The translations under genes and the position numbers were made by a program. The notes beneath the pieces were generated by a model. That model was given only the letters and a program-made list of their open reading frames with translations. It did no database searches and was not told the DNA's origin. Below are positions 1 through 5,507 of a DNA stretch of 8,383 nucleotides, one piece after another. Each line of letters begins with the position of its first letter. Position 1 is the stretch's first letter. This DNA is from Melioribacter roseus (GTDB lineage Bacteria; Bacteroidota; Ignavibacteria; Ignavibacteriales; Melioribacteraceae): contig DYHC01000075.1 of NCBI GenBank assembly GCA_020724325.1, forward strand, positions 1-8,383, given 5' to 3'.

Positions 1-2664
1 CTGTTTTCTTAGCACAGGGTCTTCAATGTATTGTGGAATTGGCGGAAAAGGTGGAGGTAATACTTGTACCCAGGAAGTATCTATTCTTGATCTTATAAGC
101 CAGGTTTCAGATTTAACTAATGAAGCATTGTAGCTTAATACAAAGTTCTTTAGCAAGCCGGGTAAGAAAGTAAAATTAATCTGATGCTCAAACTCAAATC
201 CCCAAACTTTTGTTGGTTCGGGTGAATTATACGGAACAGTTAATTGATATGTACCGGAATGAAGAGTTTTCCATTTAAGTCCTACTTTTTCTATCATTAC
301 ATTTCCAGATGTATTTAATCGATTCAACATATGATACATATCATCAATCTCTTTATAGAATGCAGAGAGTGAAATTAGTCCTATGTCATTTCCATAAAAT
401 GAAGTGTTTATTTCAAAATTCCATGCTTTTGCTGTTTTCAACAAAGGGTTGCCAAGCATTAATTGCTTATCCGAACCTACAAGTGAGGGTCTCCAGGCAA
501 AATATGAATTCAAACGCATAGTAAAATCGGGCCGTGCCAGAGATTTATAAGCAGCGAGTCTAATACTTAAAAACTCTGTCGCTTTTATATTAACATGAAA
601 GTTAGGAAGAACTACAGTCTCGTTATAAGTAGAAGATGTATCACGCGTATAATCAGCTGGTACGGGGAAGCCAGAAAAATCAACAAGTGAATACTTGTTT
701 TTGTAATCATTATTTTCAGATTCAACTCTTAAGCCGGCAATAAATGTAATGGATTGACCAAACTTAAGTGTATTCATCAGATAAAACGATGTTACGGTTT
801 CTTGAATATTATACGAATAAGCATTTACGGAAGGATCATTAAAATATTCTTTACCAATTCCGTTCTGGTCAATTCCGTTTTTATTGAGGTCATACCATTG
901 ACGTAATTTATCCTTATTAATTAATGGATACATCTTATAAAGATCATACATTTTTCTAGATTCAGGAGTGGAATCCAAAAACTCAGTTAGTGATAAAGTG
1001 TTAATTCTTGGGTCTGCCAAATATCTTTTGTAAAATGACTCGAAATAAGTACCATTGAAATTCTTAGCTTTAATTGATCCATCTGCTAATCTTTCATAAG
1101 GTCGCCAATAACCTAAATAATAAGGCGAGTATAATTCTGTATTAGCATTTGTTCTGATTTTTGCTTTATAGCTTGCACCAAGTTTTAATTCACCTGCAAG
1201 ATCTTTGCTTATAGCATAATTGTAAATTGCATTTAAGAAAGCAGCTTTGTCTTTATCCAGATTATTTTGAGTCCGGTAATAGGCATTGTATAAAGTTGAA
1301 CTTGGGAAATTATTCCATGCCTGATCAATAATTTTTTCTGGATTTGTTTTAATTCTAGGAGGATTAATCATTCCCGAAGTATTAGTTGATGCTTCAAGAA
1401 AATCGAGTTGGTAATCGTAAGGAAACTTTGAGACAGATTGAGCAAAAGATAAACCCCAGTTGAGTCTAAGGTCGAATAAATTATTATCGCCGGTTAAAGC
1501 CGTAGTAAATGTACTTACTTCTCTTTCCCTATCTCTAAAAGTATAAGTAACAGAACCTCCTGTACCGCCTCCAGCCGGATAATCTCTTGAATGAAGTAAA
1601 AAATCGCGGTTTGTACTGTTAAATACTGTATTTAGTTTTATTGAACCATTATCGGGCGTGTTATAATCTATCAGCAAGCTAAAGCCATTTCTCTTTCTAA
1701 TTTCATCAGTAAATTCGAGAGTAAAGTTATTGATCACATAATCGGTTTGATTGTTAAGAGTTTGATCGTAATCGAGATCAATTCGTTCATTGCTTCGGAT
1801 TTTTTGTTCTAGATTACCGGTTACCTGAACACCAAGTAAATCATCAAAAAACCTTTCTCCGTATTTGAAAGAAAAATCGTATTGACCGAATGACTGGATA
1901 AGATCATTATAGTTACCCTTTGCCAATACATTTATTTCTCTTAAGGAGGGAGCTTTTTTTGTTACGAGGTTAACACTTCCGGCAATAGCATCGGCGTCTT
2001 TATCCGAAGTTAATGCTTTAAATAACTCAATACCTGCTAATGAACTTTGTGAAATGGTTGATAGATCCAAACCACGGCTTGTTGCATCTGTAGAGGCAAT
2101 TTTAATTCCGTCTATTGTAAAGCTGGTATACTTATCTTCTAACCCTCTCAAAATTATTTTGTTTGCTTCTCCACCGGATCTTATAATGGAAACACCGGGC
2201 AGTCTTCCTATTGCCTCGGCTGCATTAACATCCGGCAGTTCTTTTATTTTCTCTTCAGATACAACATTAACAATAGTATTAGATGTTAACTGCTGGTTAA
2301 TTGCGGCTGCCTGACCCAGAGCTTGAGCAGTAACAATAACTGTTTCTCCTTCCAGCACATCAGGTACCAAATTTACATTTAACTCAAGGGTTCTGTTGTT
2401 AAGAATTACTATTGAAATTTCCTTAGTAACATATCCAATATAGGATACCCTAAGAGTATACTGTCCTTCCGGTATTTTTGCAATTCTATAAGTTCCCTCA
2501 ATATCTGTTGCACTTCCTAACGAAGTCCCTAAAATAAAAACATTTGCACCAATCAGTTCATTGTTATTAGTAGAATCTTTTACAACTCCTCGAAGATTGC
2601 CCTGAGCCATAATTAAATTAGATACAAAAAAAAGTATGGAAATAAATGCAAAGTACTTCTTCAT
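1..2664 (-). CDS. TonB-dependent outer-membrane receptor with carboxypeptidase-regulatory-like domain (3' end cut by window)
   Basis: This is an outer-membrane, energy-coupled transporter, probably for oligosaccharides. The frame is open without a stop from ATG 2664 to base 1 (888 codons), so the end of the barrel is missing. A hydrophobic signal peptide spans residues 1-20, with likely cleavage at LIMA|QG. Residues 23-99 form a CarboxypepD_reg-like beta-sandwich (GVVKDSTNN, GANVFILGT, GYVTKEI). The plug spans about 125-237 and carries ELPDVNAAEAIGRLPGVSI (142-160), IILRGL, FTIDGI and the closing AGSVNLVTKKAP. A long barrel rich in aromatic and polar strands follows. The plug wording (PDVNAAEAIGRLPGVSI, RGLDLSTIS) resembles the Caulobacter/Xanthomonas-type receptors (TIGR01782-like) more than SusC. 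The start is fixed by AGGAG 5 nt upstream and by the signal peptide. A candidate promoter/operator module lies at 2800-2861. Family assignment is firm; the substrate is inferred from neighbours. Confidence 0.95.
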   Translation of the reverse strand, partial: MKKYFAFISILFFVSNLIMAQGNLRGVVKDSTNNNELIGANVFILGTSLGSATDIEGTYRIAKIPEGQYTLRVSYIGYVTKEISIVILNNRTLELNVNLVPDVLEGETVIVTAQALGQAAAINQQLTSNTIVNVVSEEKIKELPDVNAAEAIGRLPGVSIIRSGGEANKIILRGLEDKYTSFTIDGIKIASTDATSRGLDLSTISQSSLAGIELFKALTSDKDADAIAGSVNLVTKKAPSLREINVLAKGNYNDLIQSFGQYDFSFKYGERFFDDLLGVQVTGNLEQKIRSNERIDLDYDQTLNNQTDYVINNFTLEFTDEIRKRNGFSLLIDYNTPDNGSIKLNTVFNSTNRDFLLHSRDYPAGGGTGGSVTYTFRDREREVSTFTTALTGDNNLFDLRLNWGLSFAQSVSKFPYDYQLDFLEASTNTSGMINPPRIKTNPEKIIDQAWNNFPSSTLYNAYYRTQNNLDKDKAAFLNAIYNYAISKDLAGELKLGASYKAKIRTNANTELYSPYYLGYWRPYERLADGSIKAKNFNGTYFESFYKRYLADPRINTLSLTEFLDSTPESRKMYDLYKMYPLINKDKLRQWYDLNKNGIDQNGIGKEYFNDPSVNAYSYNIQETVTSFYLMNTLKFGQSITFIAGLRVESENNDYKNKYSLVDFSGFPVPADYTRDTSSTYNETVVLPNFHVNIKATEFLSIRLAAYKSLARPDFTMRLNSYFAWRPSLVGSDKQLMLGNPLLKTAKAWNFEINTSFYGNDIGLISLSAFYKEIDDMYHMLNRLNTSGNVMIEKVGLKWKTLHSGTYQLTVPYNSPEPTKVWGFEFEHQINFTFLPGLLKNFVLSYNASLVKSETWLIRSRIDTSWVQVLPPPFPPIPQYIEDPVLRKQ

Positions 2665-2669
2665 ATAAG

Positions 2670-2674
2670 CTCCT
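2670..2674 (-). promoter_or_regulatory. Ribosome binding site of the receptor gene
   Basis: AGGAG reads on the minus strand 5 nt before ATG 2664. It is the best Shine-Dalgarno match in the window and supports the start of the receptor, whose frame runs off the window edge. Confidence 0.75.
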
Positions 2675-2677
2675 AAT

Positions 2678-2697
2678 CCATATTTGTAGTTATATGG
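2678..2697 (-). repeat. 6-bp dyad (CCATAT/ATATGG) next to the receptor RBS
   Basis: CCATAT and ATATGG form a perfect 6-bp inverted repeat with an 8-nt loop, ending 3 nt before the AGGAG ribosome site. It could be a weak leader hairpin or a protein site. Such AT-rich dyads also arise by chance, and no function is shown. The 9-mer ttatatggt (plus strand) occurs at 2690-2698 and again at 2760-2768. Confidence 0.3.
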
Positions 2698-2799
2698 TAA
2701 TTTATTAAAGCCATTTATTTATTGTTGAGAACGAAAATAATTAGTCTTATGGCAAAAATTTATATGGTGTTATAGTCATTTAGAGCCCGGAAAGAAATA

Positions 2800-2834
2800 G
2801 TTTACTTTATTGTTTACTTTATTGCTTACTAAAT
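2800..2834 (-). repeat. Tandem direct repeat, 12-bp period, two exact and one decayed copy
   Basis: On the plus strand gtttactttatt is repeated exactly head to tail (2800-2811 and 2812-2823), followed by gcttactaaatc (2824-2835) as a weaker third unit. The core ttactttat starts at 2802 and 2814, with ttactaaat at 2826. On the transcribed strand the unit reads AATAAAGTAAAC. The same 12-bp phasing recurs upstream of the lacI-type gene (4084 and 4096), which suggests a binding site for a regulator rather than chance. Confidence 0.75.
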
Positions 2835-2861
2835 CTGCTTAATAATTTCCAAATTGTCAAG
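2800..2861 (-). promoter_or_regulatory. Candidate promoter/operator module of the receptor gene (copy A)
   Basis: On the minus strand this reads CTTGACAAT (2861-2853), 28 nt, then CAATAAAGTAAAC (2824-2812) and a second 12-mer unit. TTGACA (2860-2855) is a perfect sigma-70 -35 match. The hexamer 17 nt later, CAGATT, keeps only the second A, fourth A and last T of a -10, so promoter strength is uncertain. If this is the promoter, transcription would begin close to the repeats, placing them where a repressor acts and giving a leader of about 150 nt. It aligns without gaps to 4082-4143 at 46 of 62 positions. Which protein binds is unknown; the LacI-type neighbour is the obvious candidate. Confidence 0.55.
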
Positions 2862-2978
2862 CAAAAAAGAATTCGCTAATTATTTTTTTGAAGAAATCTA
2901 TCTGATGAACAAATAATTGGAAATTGAAATAAGAGGCAAAAATTGTTAAAAAATTTTATTTTGCAGGTAAGCTATTAT

Positions 2979-4034
2979 TCACAAAATGTATGATTCGTTT
3001 AGCTCTTTTTTTTTATTAAAGGATATACATGTACTTCTTAATATAAGTTGAGTATCTATTACAATATTTTTCGTTTCAATTTCATCAGGTTCTTTTATAC
3101 TCTTCATAATTAGGTCCATCGAATATTCGCTCAATAACTTAGTCGGTTGATCTATGCAGCTTAGAGGCGGGAATAAAAATTTTTGTACTTCAGCATTTCC
3201 AAAGCATATAATATCAATATCATCGGGAATTTTTAAGCCAACCTCGGCGGCAGCAATATAAACGCCCAAAGCAACTGGATATGTAACTGTTAAGAACAGA
3301 TCTGGCAGGTTCTTTTGATTATATAATTTCATAAACGCATCGTATCCATATTTCTCTCCAAATCCGCCTTCAATAATCCAATCCGAATTTATTTCTACTC
3401 CGTAATTGTTCATCGCATCAATAAACCCCTGCTTACGGTCGCGTCCAATATTAATATTAGTGTAACCGGCAAGATGACCAATCTTACGATAACCTAATTT
3501 AATAGCGTGTTCTATAGCTTTATAAGCACCCTGTCTGTCATTGACTGCAACTGAATTAATATTTTTCATATTGGGAATTCGATCAATAAAGACAATTGGA
3601 ATTCCTCTTCTTTTAACCATGTCAAAAATTTCATAGTTGAGCGTTTCCTGAGTAATAGAAATAATTATTCCATCAACTTTCATAGCCATTAAAGTATGAA
3701 TGTGCTTTCTTTCCCGTTCAGGATTTTCTTGAGAGACGGTCAAAATAATTTCGTAGTTATGTTCGAAAGCAACGTCATAAATATGTTCTATTATGGAGCC
3801 GAAGAAAAAATGCGCTATTTTAGGAATTACTATTCCAATAGTATTCGATTTTCTTGCAGATAAATTTCGAGCCATAATATTAGGTGTGTATCCTAATTCT
3901 TCAGCAACTTTTTTAATCAACTTTGTAGTAGTGGGTGAAATATCAGGATGATTTCTGAGCGCTTTGGAAACTGTTACAGTCGACACATTTAATTTGCTAG
4001 CAATGTCATTTAGTGTAATTGCCTTGTCTTTCAT
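2979..4034 (-). CDS. LacI/GalR-family transcriptional regulator
   Basis: This is a cytoplasmic, sugar-responsive DNA-binding protein of 351 residues, the usual family length. The helix-turn-helix is at residues 7-26 (TLNDIASKLNVSTVTVSKAL). The hinge helix is at 51-63 (PNIMARNLSARKS), and the periplasmic-binding-protein-like sensor domain runs from about 64 to 335 (NTIGIVIPKIAHFFFGSII, DGIIIS, GIPIVFIDR, GRDRKQGF). The start has AGGA at 4041-4044, 6 nt upstream. Its position between the GH28/enolase genes and the receptor gene suggests it controls this locus. The module at 4082-4143 just upstream, shared with the receptor gene, suggests it regulates both itself and the receptor. Two usually conserved sensor-domain spots differ: LTVTYPVALG where many relatives have an Asn-Asp pair, and CFGNAE where GFDN/D is common. 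The inducer is unknown; a galacturonate-derived product is a guess from context. Confidence 0.95.
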   Translation of the reverse strand: MKDKAITLNDIASKLNVSTVTVSKALRNHPDISPTTTKLIKKVAEELGYTPNIMARNLSARKSNTIGIVIPKIAHFFFGSIIEHIYDVAFEHNYEIILTVSQENPERERKHIHTLMAMKVDGIIISITQETLNYEIFDMVKRRGIPIVFIDRIPNMKNINSVAVNDRQGAYKAIEHAIKLGYRKIGHLAGYTNINIGRDRKQGFIDAMNNYGVEINSDWIIEGGFGEKYGYDAFMKLYNQKNLPDLFLTVTYPVALGVYIAAAEVGLKIPDDIDIICFGNAEVQKFLFPPLSCIDQPTKLLSEYSMDLIMKSIKEPDEIETKNIVIDTQLILRSTCISFNKKKELNESYIL

Positions 4035-4040
4035 ATAATT

Positions 4041-4044
4041 TCCT
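4041..4044 (-). promoter_or_regulatory. Ribosome binding site of the lacI-type gene
   Basis: AGGA within ACAGGAAATT lies 6 nt before ATG 4034 and supports that start, which also begins just ahead of the helix-turn-helix as is normal for LacI proteins. Confidence 0.6.
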
Positions 4045-4081
4045 GTAATCTAATTTTCCTTTACATTTCTAAACTTAAGTC

Positions 4082-4143
4082 AATTACTTTATGGTTTACT
4101 TTATTGATAACGCAACTTCACTAATATTATCCTTATTGTCAAG
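4082..4143 (-). promoter_or_regulatory. Candidate promoter/operator module of the lacI-type gene (copy B), with 12-bp direct repeat
   Basis: On the minus strand this reads CTTGACAAT (4143-4135), 28 nt, then CAATAAAGTAAAC (4106-4094) followed by CATAAAGTAATT (4093-4082). The core ttactttat (plus strand) starts at 4084 and 4096, a 12-bp period. Order and spacing are identical to copy A at 2800-2861. TTGACA (4142-4137) is a perfect -35 match; the hexamer 17 nt on (GAAGTT) is a poor -10. A second -35-like TTGACT (4083-4078) directly follows the repeats, so the real promoter could lie on either side of them. The repeats sit about 50-70 nt before the lacI-type ATG, consistent with autoregulation. 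Confidence 0.55.
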
Positions 4144-4254
4144 ATTTTTTTTCTATAATGGTATCTGTTCTGGTTGGTGTGGTGAAACTGAAAAGAATGA
4201 TAATTCATGTCTTATTAATAGCATGTGCTTTCAATTCTACATCGCCTTCAAAAA

Positions 4255-5478
4255 TCAATTCATTTTGCTTTTAACCATTTCTTTTTCCTTAACAATTAAT
4301 CCTAAACCGGGCAAAGTAGGAATCGAAAGGTATCCATCACTGAATTCAAAATAATTCTCAAATAATTTGTCAAGTCCCATCTCAGGCCGGGCACCGGCAT
4401 ATTCCTGTACTCTGGCAGCATTTGGAATTGAAGCAACCAACTGAAGACTAGCTGCTGTAGCAAGTGTGGGACGCGTATTATGAGTCATTATATACCTATC
4501 GAATGCATGTGCCATAAAAGAGACTTTTCTGCATTCAGAAAAACCTCCGCACTTTATCAAGTCAGCATTTAAGAAATCAGCTTTTCCGATTGTTATAAGA
4601 TCGAGCATCTGCCATCTGTTGAATTCATGTTCGCCGGCCATAACGGGAATATCAACAGACTCAACAACCTGCCGTAGTCCTTCGTAGTTATGATAGGATA
4701 CAGGTTCCTCTACCGCCGCAATATTAAAATTCTCATACAGTTTTTTTGTTAGTGTTATTGCTTTAGCCGGTGTATAACCGTTGTTATAATCAACAAAGAT
4801 TTCAATCTGATCGCCAACAGCTTTGCGAATGGCTTTAACAACTTCAAATGTATCATCCGGATCAGGATCAACATTTAACTGTCGTATCTGCATTCTTGCT
4901 TTAATGGTTTTGTAACCTTGCGAAACAAAATCGAGAGCAGTTTTGGCCATAGAATCTGGACCTTTTCTTGTTCTGGGATTATCGCCCCGACCAAAGCTTC
5001 CGTAAACCCGTACCTTTTCAATATTAAATCCTCCTGATAGTTTATGAACCGGAAGATTCAATAACTTTCCTTTAAGATCCCAAAGAGCATTATCAATACC
5101 GGCAATTGCACCGAGTAACAAACCAGTAGTACCTGCATCTTCACCTTTAAAGATCATTTGATGCCATAAAAACTCAGTATCAAAGGGATCCTTGCCAAGT
5201 ATTATCGGTTTACATATCTCTTCAATTAAATTGGAGATCAGCTTCGGATAGTCGTGACCAGCCTCGCCCCACCCCGCTACCCCCTCGCTGCACTCAATTC
5301 TAACAAAGATTGCGTTTCTGAAGACGAAAGTATCAAGCTTAGAAATTGTAATGCCTGATTTAATTTTATTAGGCGGTGATGAAGAATCGTATTCAGATAA
5401 AGAATAGAGATTGCTGAAAGGAAAAAGAGCTGCTGCCGCACCAGCAGACACTTTTTTGAAAAAATCTTTTCTTTTCAT
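4255..5478 (-). CDS. Exported enolase-superfamily enzyme, mandelate racemase subgroup (acid-sugar dehydratase or epimerase-like)
   Basis: Enolase-superfamily enzymes abstract the proton next to a carboxylate with Mg2+ help; this subgroup mostly racemises or dehydrates sugar acids. At 407 residues it has the normal length plus an N-terminal export-type segment (MKRKDFFKKVSAGAAAALFP), Tat-like but with Arg-Lys in place of Arg-Arg. The cap domain runs from about 43 to 165 and the barrel follows. Metal ligands are D230 (FVDYNNGY), E257 (VEEPV) and E283 (AGEHEF). The His-Asp pair is D306 (NADLIKCGG) and H333 (MTHN), with E359 (VQEY) near the C-terminus. The usual Lys-x-Lys is K193-A-R195, so the second catalytic Lys is Arg. 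GGGAG (5483-5487) lies 4 nt before the ATG. It follows the other enolase-type gene by 29 nt, probably in one operon with the GH28 gene. Fold is firm; substrate is unknown, with a galacturonate-derived acid inferred. Confidence 0.92.
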   Translation of the reverse strand: MKRKDFFKKVSAGAAAALFPFSNLYSLSEYDSSSPPNKIKSGITISKLDTFVFRNAIFVRIECSEGVAGWGEAGHDYPKLISNLIEEICKPIILGKDPFDTEFLWHQMIFKGEDAGTTGLLLGAIAGIDNALWDLKGKLLNLPVHKLSGGFNIEKVRVYGSFGRGDNPRTRKGPDSMAKTALDFVSQGYKTIKARMQIRQLNVDPDPDDTFEVVKAIRKAVGDQIEIFVDYNNGYTPAKAITLTKKLYENFNIAAVEEPVSYHNYEGLRQVVESVDIPVMAGEHEFNRWQMLDLITIGKADFLNADLIKCGGFSECRKVSFMAHAFDRYIMTHNTRPTLATAASLQLVASIPNAARVQEYAGARPEMGLDKLFENYFEFSDGYLSIPTLPGLGLIVKEKEMVKSKMN

Positions 5479-5482
5479 GTTA

Positions 5483-5487
5483 CTCCC
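5483..5487 (-). promoter_or_regulatory. Ribosome binding site of the downstream enolase-superfamily gene
   Basis: GGGAG lies 4 nt before ATG 5478, inside the 29-nt gap after the preceding gene. It supports a start that includes the export-type N-terminus. Confidence 0.6.
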
Positions 5488-5507
5488 GTATCTATTTATT
5501 CATAATT

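Larger units (their letters stand above)
2665..2978. other. 314-bp intergenic region between the lacI-type gene and the receptor gene
   Basis: No credible coding frame is seen on either strand. It holds the receptor RBS, the small dyad at 2678-2697, and the regulatory module at 2800-2861. A 9-bp perfect inverted repeat (aatttccaa 2844-2852, ttggaaatt 2917-2925) has arms 64 nt apart. A weak AT-rich hairpin (gcaaaa 2936-2941, ttttgc 2959-2964) follows the lacI-type stop but lacks a GC stem and a T-run, so a terminator cannot be claimed. The stretch from the repeats to the receptor start would be an unusually long leader. Confidence 0.6.
4035..4254. other. Intergenic region between the downstream enolase-superfamily gene and the lacI-type gene
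   Basis: These 220 bp hold no credible gene. The half nearer the lacI-type gene carries its RBS and module B. In the other half no GC-rich hairpin with a T-run follows the stop of the upstream gene (4255-4257), so termination there is not evident and read-through into the lacI-type gene is possible. The plus strand has a short G-rich stretch at 4172-4183. Confidence 0.55.

Noticed and set aside
309..521. Plus-strand 70-codon frame
   Set aside because: It lies antisense to the receptor barrel and has no independent support.
2054..2314. Plus-strand 86-codon frame
   Set aside because: It is antisense to the plug-domain coding region of the receptor, which is continuous and well supported.
2747..2779. 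10-codon upstream frame in the receptor leader
   Set aside because: There is no ribosome site before its ATG, and such short frames are expected by chance in AT-rich leaders.
2936..2964. Possible terminator hairpin after the lacI-type gene (gcaaaa/ttttgc)
   Set aside because: The stem is short and AT-rich with a long loop and no T-run after it on the transcribed strand.
2665..4254. Classical CG-centred LacI-type palindromic operator
   Set aside because: I looked through both intergenic regions and found no convincing dyad with a central CG; the direct repeats are the only strong candidate sites.
4091..4354. Plus-strand 87-codon frame starting at 4091
   Set aside because: It starts inside the module upstream of the lacI-type gene and runs into the end of the enolase-superfamily gene on the other strand; it has no ribosome site and low-complexity content.
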